Shown: piece after piece, positions 34,513 through 43,033 of the stretch
How the letters are laid out: each line of letters begins with the position of its first letter
Numbering within the stretch: the stretch's first letter is position 1
Origin: Streptomyces puniciscabiei
Lineage (GTDB): Bacteria; Actinomycetota; Actinomycetes; Streptomycetales; Streptomycetaceae
Length of the DNA stretch: 64,000 nucleotides
Direction of reading: 5' to 3'
Assembly (NCBI RefSeq): GCF_006715785.1
Contig: NZ_VFNX01000001.1
Span: 620,001-684,000 of the forward strand
Notes under the pieces: model-generated
The model's database searches: none
Seen by the model: only the letters and a program-made list of their open reading frames with translations
What the model was told of the DNA's origin: nothing
Program-made: the position numbers and the translations under genes

Positions 34513-35783
34513 GCGTGCGGAGCATGGGGCGGGCGGCCGCCTGGACAGCGGTCGGCTCGCTGCTGCTGACCGGCTGTGAGTTCAACGGCTGGTACGACGT
34601 CCCGCTGCCCGGCGGCGCCGCCTCGGACGGCCACGCCTACCACGTCACCGTGGAGTTCCGGGACGTACTGGACCTGGTGCCGCAGTCGGCGGTGAAGGTG
34701 AACAACGTCACCGTGGGCACGGTCGAGAAGGTGCAGCTGGACGGCTGGCACGCGCGCGTGCGACTCAGAATCGCCGACTCGGTGAAGCTGCCCGGCAACG
34801 CGGTCGCCGATCTGCGGCAGACCAGCATGCTCGGCGAGAAGTACGTGGCCCTCTCGGCTCCGCCCGGCACCCGGCCCGTCGGCCGGCTCCGCGACGGCGA
34901 CCGCATCCCGCTCTCCCGCAGCGGCCGCAACCCTGAGGTCGAGGAGGTGCTGTCGGCCCTGTCCGCGCTGCTCAACGGCGGCGGGGTGGCCCAGCTGAAG
35001 ACGATCACCGTCGAGCTGAACAGGGCCCTGAACGGCCGCGAGGACCGGGTCAGGTCGCTGCTGAAGCAGCTCGACACGTTCCTCGGGGGCCTCGACGACC
35101 AGCGGGCGGAGATCGTGCGTGCGCTGGGGGGCGTCGACCGGCTCGCCAAGCGGCTGAAGAAGGAGAAGAAGACCATCGCCCAGGCCGTCGACACCATGCC
35201 GCCCGCCCTCAAGGCCCTCGCCGACCAGCGCAAGGACCTGACGAAGATGCTCACCGCCCTGTCCAGGCTCGGCACCACCGGCACCCGCGTGGTGAACGCC
35301 TCCAAGGACGACACGGTCGCCAACCTGAAGGAGCTGCAGCCCATCCTGGCGGAGCTGAACAAGGCGGGCGACGACCTCCCCAACTCCCTGGAGATCCTGA
35401 CCACCTACCCCTTCCCGCGCAACGCCACGGACGCCATCAGGGGCGACTACGTCAACCTGAGGATCACCGCCGACCTGGACCTGGCCGGCCTCTACGGCAA
35501 CGTCACCGGAAAGCCGGGCAAGGGCAGGAAGTCCCCGGCGCCCAAGCCGCCGAGCCTGCCCGGCGTCCCCACTCCCACCCCGCTCCCGTCCCTGCCGGCC
35601 CCGCCGTCCCTGCCCGGCGCCCCGACCGTGCCACCCGTGCCCTCGAAGCCGTCCGACGGCAGCACCCTGCTGTGCCCACCGGTGTGCACCGCGGCCTACG
35701 GCACCTCGGACGGCGCGCGTCGCCTCCCGCCCGGGGTCGACCTCGGCCTCGCCGAGCTGATGCTGAAGGGGATGCTGCCGTGA
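34509..35783 (+). CDS. mceE: MCE-family lipoprotein E
   Basis: The 424-residue protein has a lipoprotein signal peptide ending in the lipobox LLTGC (Cys23), unlike the membrane-helix N-termini of its siblings; MceE-type subunits are characteristically lipoproteins. The MCE domain (about 40-125) and helices are followed by a Pro-rich tail of about 70 residues before a CPPVC pair. It overlaps mceD by ATGA and mceF by GTGA. Confidence 0.92.
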   Translation: MSVRSMGRAAAWTAVGSLLLTGCEFNGWYDVPLPGGAASDGHAYHVTVEFRDVLDLVPQSAVKVNNVTVGTVEKVQLDGWHARVRLRIADSVKLPGNAVADLRQTSMLGEKYVALSAPPGTRPVGRLRDGDRIPLSRSGRNPEVEEVLSALSALLNGGGVAQLKTITVELNRALNGREDRVRSLLKQLDTFLGGLDDQRAEIVRALGGVDRLAKRLKKEKKTIAQAVDTMPPALKALADQRKDLTKMLTALSRLGTTGTRVVNASKDDTVANLKELQPILAELNKAGDDLPNSLEILTTYPFPRNATDAIRGDYVNLRITADLDLAGLYGNVTGKPGKGRKSPAPKPPSLPGVPTPTPLPSLPAPPSLPGAPTVPPVPSKPSDGSTLLCPPVCTAAYGTSDGARRLPPGVDLGLAELMLKGMLP

Positions 35784-37054
35784 TCACACGTACGGTCAGG
35801 GCCCAACTGCTCGCCTTCGCGGCCGTCACCGCCCTCGGGGTGTCGTACGTCGGCGCCCGGTACACGGGCCTGCTGGACGACGTCCTGCACCGCGGCTACA
35901 CCGTGCGCGCCGACTTCGCCGAGTCCGGGGGCGTCTTCCCCGGCGCCGAGGTCACCTACCGGGGTGTGCCGGTGGGCCGCGTGAGCGACCTGCGGCTGAA
36001 CGGCTCCGGGGTGTCGGTGGCGCTGAAGATCGAGGACGGCGCCCCGCGGATCCCGGCCGACACGCTCGCCGTGGTCGCCGACCGTTCGGCGGTGGGCGAG
36101 CAGTACGTCGACCTCCAGCCGCGCCGGTCGGGCGGGCCGTACCTGATGGACGGCAGCCCGATCCCGCGCAGCCGGACCCGGACCCCGCTGCCGGTCACCG
36201 ACCTGGTCCTCAGCCTCGACCGGCTGGTCAACTCGGTCGGCAAGGACGATCTGCGGGTCACCGTCGACGAGTTGGGCAAGGCCTTCGCCGGCACCGGGCC
36301 GAACCTCAGCCGTCTGGTGGACTCCGGCAACGCGCTGGTGGAGTCGGCGTCCCAGTCGCTCCCGGAGACGACCTCGCTGATCGAGGACTCGCGGAAGGTG
36401 CTCAGGACCCAGGCCGACCAGGGCTCGGCGATCAAGTCCTTCTCCCGCGACCTGGCCGATCTCACCCAGCAGCTGAAATCGAGCGACGGCGATCTGCGCC
36501 GGCTGATCGGCACCACCGCGCCCGCCGCCCAGCAGCTCGACTCCCTGCTGAAGTCCACGCGACCACAGGTGCCGGTCCTGCTGGCCAACCTGATCAGCGG
36601 CGGCCAGATCACCGTGGCCCGGCTGCCCGGCGTCGAACAGGCCCTGGTCACGCTCCCGCTCACTGTCGCGGGCAGCTACACGGTGATCCCCGGCGACGGC
36701 ACCACCCACTTCGGGCTGACCGTGAACGCCGACGACCCGCCCGCCTGCACCCAGGGCTACGGCACCCAGCGGCGCGACCCCGCCGACACCAGCACCCGCC
36801 CGGCGAACACCGCCGCGCACTGCACGGCACCGCGCGGCAGCAAGACCTCGGTGCGCGGCGCGCAGCACGCACCCGGCGCGACGACCGGTCCGGCCGGCGC
36901 GAACCAGGCCGCGTTCGTGGCCCCGTACGACCCGGAGACCGGCACGGTGACCGGCCCGGGCGGAACGCCCGTCGAGATCGGCTCGACAGGCGGCGAACAG
37001 ACCGTGTTCGGAAAGGAGTCGTGGCAATGGCTGCTCGTGGGACCGATGGCATGA
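35780..37054 (+). CDS. mceF: MCE-family protein F
   Basis: The GTG at 35780 overlaps the mceE stop. The 424-residue protein has a membrane helix (about 8-28), MCE domain (about 38-115, YRGVPVGRVSDL, AVGEQYVDLQP), a helical region and a C-terminal domain with Cys residues. It ends GKESWQWLLVGPMA, overlapping the first Mce-associated protein gene. It is the last of the six MCE subunits. Confidence 0.9.
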   Translation: MITRTVRAQLLAFAAVTALGVSYVGARYTGLLDDVLHRGYTVRADFAESGGVFPGAEVTYRGVPVGRVSDLRLNGSGVSVALKIEDGAPRIPADTLAVVADRSAVGEQYVDLQPRRSGGPYLMDGSPIPRSRTRTPLPVTDLVLSLDRLVNSVGKDDLRVTVDELGKAFAGTGPNLSRLVDSGNALVESASQSLPETTSLIEDSRKVLRTQADQGSAIKSFSRDLADLTQQLKSSDGDLRRLIGTTAPAAQQLDSLLKSTRPQVPVLLANLISGGQITVARLPGVEQALVTLPLTVAGSYTVIPGDGTTHFGLTVNADDPPACTQGYGTQRRDPADTSTRPANTAAHCTAPRGSKTSVRGAQHAPGATTGPAGANQAAFVAPYDPETGTVTGPGGTPVEIGSTGGEQTVFGKESWQWLLVGPMA

Positions 37055-37539
37055 CAGGGGGGCGGAGGAGGCTGCTGTCGGCGGGGCTCGTCGCCGCGAC
37101 CGTGCTGACGACCGTCCTGTGCGTCTGGCTGGGCCTGAAGCTGGCCGACCAGCGCCAGGCGGAGCAGCGCCGTCAGGACATCCTGGCGGCGGCCCGCCAG
37201 TCGGCGCTGAACTTCACCTCGCTCGACTACCGGCACTACGGCCGGGACAGCCGCACCGTGCTGAACGGCGCCACCGGCGACTTCAAGAAGCAGTTCGCCG
37301 CGCAGACCGCGCAGTTGACCAAGCTCGTCGCGCAGAACAGGTCGGTGTCCGAGGGACAGGTTCTGGAAGCGGGCATCGTGCGCTCCGACGAGCACTCGGC
37401 CCGGGTCCTGGTCGTGGCCGACAGCAAGGTGACCAACACCGCCGCGCCGGAGGGCCAGGCGCGCACCTACCGGATCCAGCTCGACCTCGTGCGGGTGGCC
37501 GGCCGCTGGCTGACCTCCGACGTCGCCTTCGTGGGCTGA
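37027..37539 (+). CDS. Mce-associated membrane protein (first)
   Basis: The ATG at 37027 has AAAGGAG 8 nt upstream and lies inside the mceF 3' end; a GTG at 37021 and an ATG at 37051 are alternatives. The 170-residue product has one membrane helix (about 16-36) and an extracytoplasmic domain with the phrase LDYRHYGRD shared with the next protein. Mce-associated proteins (Mas) are encoded after mce genes and help complex stability or substrate handling. The two paralogs look like a local duplication. Confidence 0.82.
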   Translation: MAARGTDGMTGGRRRLLSAGLVAATVLTTVLCVWLGLKLADQRQAEQRRQDILAAARQSALNFTSLDYRHYGRDSRTVLNGATGDFKKQFAAQTAQLTKLVAQNRSVSEGQVLEAGIVRSDEHSARVLVVADSKVTNTAAPEGQARTYRIQLDLVRVAGRWLTSDVAFVG

Positions 37540-37573
37540 CCCGCCCGTGAGACCAGAGTTGAGGAGAGACACC

Positions 37574-38368
37574 GTGGCGAACCCCACCTCCCGCGTGCGG
37601 GGCACCGGCTCCCCGGCCCGCCGCACCCTGACCGCGGCCGCCCGGGCGGCGGCCAAGCGGGCGGGGCGGCCGACGCGGCCCGAACGCAGTGCCGGCCCGG
37701 ACCACCCGCACCAGGAGACGCCCCACGGGCGCACCCTGCTCATCGATCCCCCGGCGTCCGGCTGGGAGGACCCGCCGGAGCCCGAGCCGGTCGAGCCGGT
37801 CGAGTCGCCCAAGGCATCCGAGGCATCCGACGAGGAGCCGCAGGAGACCCCGCCCCCGCGCGGGCTCGGACGGCGCGTGCTCACCGCCGTACTGGGCGTC
37901 GTCCTCGTGGCGGCCCTGGTCATGGCCGCCGTTCTCGGGTGGCAGTACCGGCAGGGGCGGCAGGCGGAGCAGGCCCGCGGCGAGGCCCTCGCGGCCGCGC
38001 GGAAGGCGGCGCCGGTCGTGCTGTCGTACGACTACCGGCACCTCGGCCGGGACTTCGCCCGGGCCCGCGCCCTGCTGACCGGGCACTTCCGCGACCAGTA
38101 CGGCAGGACGACGAAGACGGTCGTCGCGCCGACCGCGACGAAGTACCACGGCGTGGTGAAGGCGACCGTGGCCACGCCCTCCGACGGCGGCGCCCCGGCG
38201 GTCTCCGTCGTGTCCGCCTCGCCGGACAGGGTCGTCGTCCTGCTCTTCGTCAACCAGATCACCGAGAGCACCCAGGTCCCGGAGCCCCGGCTGGACCTGA
38301 ACCGGGTGCGGATGACCCTCACCCGCACCTCCGGCGGCTGGAAGGTGAGCGGCGTCGACGCCCTCTGA
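37574..38368 (+). CDS. Mce-associated membrane protein (second)
   Basis: GTG at 37574 after GAGGAGAG. The 264-residue product has a long Pro/Glu-rich cytoplasmic N-terminus (about 40-105), one membrane helix (about 108-132) and an external domain (about 140-264) with YDYRHLGRDFARA, similar to LDYRHYGRD in the preceding protein. It closes the mce operon and is followed by a strong terminator. The cytoplasmic extension is absent in the first paralog. Confidence 0.82.
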   Translation: MANPTSRVRGTGSPARRTLTAAARAAAKRAGRPTRPERSAGPDHPHQETPHGRTLLIDPPASGWEDPPEPEPVEPVESPKASEASDEEPQETPPPRGLGRRVLTAVLGVVLVAALVMAAVLGWQYRQGRQAEQARGEALAAARKAAPVVLSYDYRHLGRDFARARALLTGHFRDQYGRTTKTVVAPTATKYHGVVKATVATPSDGGAPAVSVVSASPDRVVVLLFVNQITESTQVPEPRLDLNRVRMTLTRTSGGWKVSGVDAL

Positions 38369-38382
38369 CCAGGCCTTCCCCT

Positions 38383-38415
38383 GTGCCCCCGCGCGCTCGC
38401 GCGGGGGCACTTTTT
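38383..38415 (+). terminator. Intrinsic terminator of the mce operon
   Basis: A perfect 12-bp stem (GTGCCCCCGCGC and its complement) with a GCTC loop is followed by five T residues at 38411-38415. It cleanly separates the mce operon from the hyi promoter starting 12 bp later. Confidence 0.93.
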
Positions 38416-38426
38416 CGTGGGCTCTC

Positions 38427-38492
38427 TTGACAGTCCTCCCCCCTCACAGGCAGTCTTTCCATACAGCAGAAACCAACTTCCGCAATACGGAA
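38427..38492 (+). promoter_or_regulatory. hyi promoter and 15-bp palindromic operator
   Basis: The -35 TTGACA (38427-38432) and -10 CAGTCT (38451-38456) are separated by 18 bp. The palindrome TTCCGCAATACGGAA (38478-38492) starts 21 nt after the -10 box, downstream of the expected transcript start. The identical 15-mer lies in the gcl leader. I recall that the IclR-family repressor AllR of Streptomyces coelicolor controls these genes; binding here is inferred. Confidence 0.85.
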
Positions 38493-38517
38493 TAACAGAG
38501 AAGGGAGCGCCGTCCCC

Positions 38518-39357
38518 GTGGGATTCGCAGACCAGCGCTTCAACGTCAACCTGTCGATCCTCTTCACGGAACTCCCGCTCCCGGAGCGTCCCGCGGCCGC
38601 CGCCGCGGCGGGCTTCACGGCGGTCGAGCTGTGGTGGCCCTGGGTCGACTCCCCCACCCCCGAGCAGTCCGAGCTCGACGCCCTGAAGAAGGCGATCGAG
38701 GACGCGGGCGTGCAGCTCACGGGCCTGAACTTCTACGCCGGACAGCTGCCGGGCCCGGACCGCGGCGCCCTGTCGATCCCCGGCGCGGAGTCGGAGAGGT
38801 TCCGCGCCAACATCGACGTGGCCATCGCCTTCGCCGGGTCCCTGGGCTGCACGACGTTCAACGCCCTGTACGGCAACCGCGTCGACGGCGTGGACCCGGC
38901 CGAGCAGGACGCGCTCGCCCTGGAGAACCTGGTCCTCGCGGCCGAGGCCGTCGGGCGGGTCGGCGGCACCATCCTGATCGAGGCCCTCAACGCGCCCGAG
39001 TCGCCGAAGTGCCCGATCGTGAGCGCGCCCCGGGCCATCGAGATCGTGGACAAGGTCAACGAGGCGACGGGTCTCGGGAACGCCAAGTTCCTGATGGACC
39101 TGTACCACCTGTCCATGAACGGCGAGGACCTGCCCTCGGTCATCGAGCAGTACGCGGCGAAGACCGGCCACGTCCAGATCGCCGACAACCCCGGCCGCGG
39201 CGCCCCCGGGACGGGCTCGCTGCCGCTCCTTGAGCTGCTCGACCAGCTCAAGAAGGCCGGTTACGACGGCTGGGTGGGCCTGGAGTACAAGGCCGGCGAC
39301 CGCCCGAGCGCCGAGGCCTTCGACTGGCTCCCGCGCGAAGCCCGCGCGGCCCGCTGA
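38518..39357 (+). CDS. hyi: Hydroxypyruvate isomerase
   Basis: GTG at 38518 with AAGGGAG upstream. The 279-residue TIM-barrel protein of the xylose-isomerase-like family has FNVNLSILFTELPLPER, GLNFYAGQLPGPDRG, ILIEALNAPESP, FLMDLYHLSMN and VGLEYKAG, matching Hyi including the metal-binding Glu, Asp, His and Glu set. It interconverts hydroxypyruvate and tartronate semialdehyde, the product of Gcl. It probably forms an operon with glxR 44 bp downstream. Confidence 0.93.
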   Translation: MGFADQRFNVNLSILFTELPLPERPAAAAAAGFTAVELWWPWVDSPTPEQSELDALKKAIEDAGVQLTGLNFYAGQLPGPDRGALSIPGAESERFRANIDVAIAFAGSLGCTTFNALYGNRVDGVDPAEQDALALENLVLAAEAVGRVGGTILIEALNAPESPKCPIVSAPRAIEIVDKVNEATGLGNAKFLMDLYHLSMNGEDLPSVIEQYAAKTGHVQIADNPGRGAPGTGSLPLLELLDQLKKAGYDGWVGLEYKAGDRPSAEAFDWLPREARAAR

Positions 39358-39401
39358 ACACCCATGACTTTGCACAGCAGTTGAGAGAGGCACCCCCTGA
39401 C

Positions 39402-40292
39402 ATGAGCACTCTTCCCAAGATCGCCTGGATCGGCCTCGGCATCATGGGCTCCCCCATGTCCGAGAACCTGATCAAGGCGGGTTACCAGGTCACCGGCTAC
39501 ACCCTGGAGCAGGACAAGCTGGACCGCCTGGCCGCCGCCGGCGGCACCGCCGCCTCCTCCATCGCCGAGGCCGTGCGCGACGCCGACGTGGTCATCACCA
39601 TGGTGCCCGCCTCCCCGCAGGTCGAGGCCATCTCCTACGGCCCCGAGGGCATCCTGGAGAACGCGAAGCAGGGCGCCCTGCTGATCGACATGTCCTCGAT
39701 CACCCCGCAGACCTCCGTGGACCTCGCGAAGGCCGCCAAGGACAAGGGCATCCGGGTGCTGGACGCCCCGGTGTCCGGCGGTGAGGCCGGTGCCATCGAG
39801 GCCGTGCTGTCGATCATGGTCGGCGGTGAGCAGGCCGACTTCGACCAGGCCAAGCCGATCTTCGAGGCGCTGGGCAGGACCATCGTGCTGTGCGGCCCGC
39901 ACGGCTCCGGCCAGACCGTGAAGGCGGCCAACCAGCTGATCGTCGCCGTGAACATCCAGGCGTGCGCCGAGGCCGTGGTCTTCCTGGAGAAGTCGGGCGT
40001 GGACCTGCAGGCCGCCCTCGACGTCCTCAACGGCGGCCTGGCCGGCTCGACGGTGCTGACGCGCAAGAAGGACAACTTCCTGAACCGCGACTTCAAGCCG
40101 GGCTTCCGCATCGACCTGCACCACAAGGACATGGGCATCGTCACCGACGCCGCCCGCAACGTCGGCGCCGCGCTGCCGGTCGGCGCCGTGGTCGCCCAGC
40201 TGGTCGCCTCCCTGCGCGCCCAGGGCGACGGGGGCCTCGACCACTCGGCCCTGCTGCGGGCCGTGGAGCGCCTCTCCGGCGCCCAGGTCTGA
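39402..40292 (+). CDS. glxR: 2-hydroxy-3-oxopropionate (tartronate semialdehyde) reductase
   Basis: The ATG giving MSTLPKIAWIG is preceded by GAGAGAGG. The 296-residue protein has the dinucleotide motif GLGIMGSPM (11-19), the substrate motif DAPVSGGEAGA (121-131), catalytic Lys174 in GQTVKAANQ and DLHHKDMGI. These define the beta-hydroxyacid dehydrogenase family; the context of hyi and gcl points to tartronate semialdehyde reduction to D-glycerate. A large hairpin follows the gene. Confidence 0.92.
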   Translation: MSTLPKIAWIGLGIMGSPMSENLIKAGYQVTGYTLEQDKLDRLAAAGGTAASSIAEAVRDADVVITMVPASPQVEAISYGPEGILENAKQGALLIDMSSITPQTSVDLAKAAKDKGIRVLDAPVSGGEAGAIEAVLSIMVGGEQADFDQAKPIFEALGRTIVLCGPHGSGQTVKAANQLIVAVNIQACAEAVVFLEKSGVDLQAALDVLNGGLAGSTVLTRKKDNFLNRDFKPGFRIDLHHKDMGIVTDAARNVGAALPVGAVVAQLVASLRAQGDGGLDHSALLRAVERLSGAQV

Positions 40293-40307
40293 CCGGTCCC
40301 CGAAGAC

Positions 40308-40369
40308 TTCCGGGCCGCGGCGCCGCTGACACCTGTCCTGTCGCGCCCAGGCGGCGCCGCGGCCCGGAA
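40308..40369. terminator. 19-bp perfect inverted repeat after glxR
   Basis: The 19-bp arm at 40308-40326 (starts TTCCGGGCCGCGG) is perfectly complementary to 40351-40369, around a 24-nt loop. It lies between the glxR stop and the katA promoter and is probably a terminator, though there is no T-run and the loop is long. Confidence 0.65.
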
Positions 40370-40376
40370 TCAACTT

Positions 40377-40457
40377 CAACAAACTGTTGACGCCCAGATC
40401 GCCCTACTTCTAGGCTCCACAAAGCGGAAGAAGATTTCCGCTGCCACCCGCACGGAA
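40377..40457 (+). promoter_or_regulatory. katA promoter with shared dyad and TTCCGC/CGGAA motifs
   Basis: The -35 TTGACG (40387-40392) and -10 TAGGCT (40411-40416) have an 18-bp spacer. The dyad CAACA, AAC, TGTTG (40377-40389) overlaps the -35 box exactly as in the uraD promoter. Downstream, GCGGAA and TTCCGC flank 6 nt (40424-40441), and TTCCG (40436) and CGGAA (40453-40457) form a looser version of the hyi/gcl palindrome with 12 nt between arms. Confidence 0.75.
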
Positions 40458-40465
40458 GGTCCACG

Positions 40466-41944
40466 ATGTCGAAGCGCGTGCTCACGGCGCGAACTCTCAC
40501 CACGGAGTCCGGCGCACCGGTCGCAGACAACCAGAATTCCGCCTCCGCCGGCGTAGGCGGCCCGCTCCTGATCCAGGACCAGCACCTCCTGGAGAAGCTC
40601 GCGCGCTTCAACCGCGAGCGCATCCCGGAGCGCGTGGTGCACGCCCGTGGCTCCGGCGCGTACGGCCACTTCGAGGTGACGGACGACGTCACCGGCTTCA
40701 CCCACGCCGACTTCCTCAGCGAGATCGGCAAGCGCACCGAGGTGTTCGTGCGCTTCTCCACGGTCGCCGACTCCCTCGGCGGCGCCGACGCCGTCCGTGA
40801 CCCGCGCGGCTTCGCGGTGAAGTTCTACACCGAGGAGGGCAACTACGACCTCGTCGGCAACAACACCCCGGTGTTCTTCATCAAGGACCCGATCAAGTTC
40901 CCCGACTTCATCCACTCGCAGAAGCGCGACCCGTTCACGGGCCGTCAGGAGCCGGACAACGTCTGGGACTTCTGGGCGCACGCCCCCGAGGCCACGCACC
41001 AAGTGACCTGGCTGATGGGCGACCGCGGCATCCCGGCGTCGTACCGGCACATGAACGGCTACGGCTCGCACACCTACCAGTGGACGAACGCTTCGGGCGA
41101 GGCCTTCTTCGTCAAGTACCACTTCAAGACGAACCAGGGCATTCGCTCGCTGAGCAGCGAGCAGGCCGCGGAGATCGCGGGCAAGGACCCCAACTCCCAC
41201 CAGACGGACCTGCTGCAGGCCATCGAGCGGGGCGTGCACCCGTCGTGGACCCTGTACGTCCAGCTCATGCCGGCGGCCGAGGCGGCGGACTACCGCTTCA
41301 ACCCGTTCGACCTGACCAAGGTGTGGCCGCACAAGGACTACCCGCTGCAGCGCGTGGGCCGCCTGGTGCTGGACCGCAACCCGGACAACGTCTTCGCCGA
41401 GGTCGAGCAGGCCGCGTTCTCCCCGAACAACTTCGTGCCGGGCATCGGCCCCTCCCCCGACAAGATGCTCCAGGGCCGCCTGTTCGCCTACGCGGACGCG
41501 CACCGCTACCGCCTGGGCGTCAACCACACCCTGCTCGCCGTGAACGCCCCCAAGGCGGTCCCGGGCGGCGCCCAGAACTACGGCCGCGACGGCTTCATGG
41601 CGGTCAACGGCCAGGGCCGCGGCGCCAAGAACTACGAGCCGAACTCCTACGACGGCCCGGTGGAGACCGGCCGCCCGCTGTCCGCCCCGCTGGCGGTGTC
41701 GGGCCACACGGGCACCCACACGGCCCCCCTCCACACCAAGGACGACGACTTCTTCCAGGCGGGCGAGCTGTACCGGCTGATGTCCGCGGAGGAGAAGTCC
41801 CGCCTGGTCGCGAACATCGCCGGCGGCCTCTCGCAGGTCTCCCGCGACGACGTGATCGAGAAGAACCTGGCCCACTTCCACGCCGCCGACCCGGAGTACG
41901 GCAAGCGCGTGGAGGAGGCGGTCCGCGCCCTGCGCGAGGACTGA
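40466..41944 (+). CDS. katA: Monofunctional haem catalase (small-subunit type)
   Basis: The 492-residue protein has the distal active-site His59 in [12 protein letters not shown], Asn132 in [12 protein letters not shown] and the proximal haem ligand Tyr342 in [14 protein letters not shown]. Length and motifs fit clade 3 small-subunit catalases. It removes H2O2 in the cytosol. It lies between glxR and gcl, all part of glyoxylate use, and its promoter shares a dyad with the urate operon, whose uricase makes H2O2. Confidence 0.95.
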   Translation: MSKRVLTARTLTTESGAPVADNQNSASAGVGGPLLIQDQHLLEKLARFNRERIPERVVHARGSGAYGHFEVTDDVTGFTHADFLSEIGKRTEVFVRFSTVADSLGGADAVRDPRGFAVKFYTEEGNYDLVGNNTPVFFIKDPIKFPDFIHSQKRDPFTGRQEPDNVWDFWAHAPEATHQVTWLMGDRGIPASYRHMNGYGSHTYQWTNASGEAFFVKYHFKTNQGIRSLSSEQAAEIAGKDPNSHQTDLLQAIERGVHPSWTLYVQLMPAAEAADYRFNPFDLTKVWPHKDYPLQRVGRLVLDRNPDNVFAEVEQAAFSPNNFVPGIGPSPDKMLQGRLFAYADAHRYRLGVNHTLLAVNAPKAVPGGAQNYGRDGFMAVNGQGRGAKNYEPNSYDGPVETGRPLSAPLAVSGHTGTHTAPLHTKDDDFFQAGELYRLMSAEEKSRLVANIAGGLSQVSRDDVIEKNLAHFHAADPEYGKRVEEAVRALRED

Positions 41945-42557
41945 GGACAGGTAACACCCGAACTGCGTACGGGATCTGACGGGAGGTCATGATCTCCGTA
42001 CGCGGCCCGCGCGGCACGCCGTACGACCCGGATGAGGGGTGGCCGTACGACGGTGGGCGCGGGCAGGGCGAGGACCGTGGCGGCGTGTGAGCCAGTGCGG
42101 TGGTGAAGGACCGAGTCCCCTTCTCGACCAGAGGGAAGGGGTCCCCGGCTCCGTCGCACCCACCACGGTCCCACCCAGCCCCTTCGCGGGGGCTCCCCCA
42201 CCCCGTCCGGCGGCGCGAACGACCTGTCGCGCCCAGCCTCGCGCCGTCGGACGGCCATCACCGAGAACGCTCCCCACGCCGGCTCGACGCCCGCGCAGAG
42301 GGAGCGTTCGGCGTTGCGGGGCACCTTCTCCGCATGTCCCTGTCGACGATCCCTCCGGGCGGCTCGATCGGGCCGGAGGACCGCAGGGCGAGCAGCGCGG
42401 TGCGCGCCTTGGCCACGGCGGTGCGGCCGGCCATCGGCATCCCGCCGTCGGCCCGGCGCAGGACCACCACCTCACTGAAGGCACCCGCCCACCGCGCCCG
42501 GCACCACCGGGCGGCGGCCGACGTGCGAGAAGCCGGCCGGCGCAGCACGCTGAGCAC
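41945..42557. other. Intergenic region after katA
   Basis: A 613-bp region without a gene I can support. It holds a hairpin at 41965-42003 and a GC-rich hairpin at 42177-42194 (AGCCCC and GGGGCT) followed by a CCCCCACCCC word common between Streptomyces genes. Around 42310-42470 the minus strand reads GMPMAGRTAVAKARTALLALRSSGP, which looks weakly protein-like but has no start, stop or family that I could defend. Confidence 0.4.
41965..42003. terminator. Hairpin after katA
   Basis: GCGTACGG at 41965-41972 pairs with CCGTACGC at 41996-42003, around 23 nt. It begins 20 bp after the katA stop. Moderate stem and no T-run make it a probable weak terminator. Confidence 0.5.
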
Positions 42558-42788
42558 ATGGGCAATACGCAGTACCCGCACATCGTGGTCCACTCGCCCG
42601 CCCTGGACGGGTCCCGGCGGGTCACCGAGGGAGACGTGACGCTGGGGATCGCCTCGCATCTGGACGATGTCGTGGAGATCCTGCGGCTGGCCGATCTGGA
42701 CCGGATCGAGGTGGAGGAGAGCGATCTCATCGAGTGGCAGGGCGGCGGACCCGACGACTGGCCGGGGCTGTCGGAGCACGAGCTGTGA
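42558..42788 (+). CDS. Small acidic conserved protein
   Basis: A 76-residue protein reading MGNTQYPHIVVHSPALDGS, then RVTEGDVTLGIASHLDDVVEILRLADLDRIEVEE, and ending DDWPGLSEHEL. The mix of a beta start, a long amphipathic helix and a very acidic tail is coherent coding sequence, and it lies alone between katA and gcl. No known domain is recognised. The start has only a weak RBS. Confidence 0.6.
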   Translation: MGNTQYPHIVVHSPALDGSRRVTEGDVTLGIASHLDDVVEILRLADLDRIEVEESDLIEWQGGGPDDWPGLSEHEL

Positions 42789-42972
42789 CGGCCGGGCGTA
42801 CGACAGTGGTCGTAGGCGGGCTACGCCATCCTCAAATGAACCTCTGAAGACAGCGCTGGAGGCTTCAACCGCCCCCGCGGCAGGGCAGATTACGTGCACC
42901 AGGGGCCCGCCGGCACGGGGGCGGCGGGCCCCGCACGGGGGAGCACGACGGGGGATGCCACGGGGGACGCGA

Positions 42973-43006
42973 AAGGGCGGCCCGTCCTTGGGGACGGGCC
43001 GCCCTT
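42973..43006. terminator. Terminator of gcl
   Basis: A perfect 15-bp stem (AAGGGCGGCCCGTCC and its complement) with a 4-nt TTGG loop lies 27 bp after the gcl stop. It can act in both directions and separates gcl from the small acidic gene. Confidence 0.88.
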
Positions 43007-43033
43007 GGTGTGCCTGGCGGTGTGACGTGAGGG

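Noticed and set aside
42306..42480. Weakly protein-like minus-strand stretch (GMPMAGRTAVAKARTALLALRSSGP)
   Set aside because: No start with RBS, no recognised family, and it runs into a shadow of the small acidic gene. It may be a gene remnant, but the evidence is too thin.
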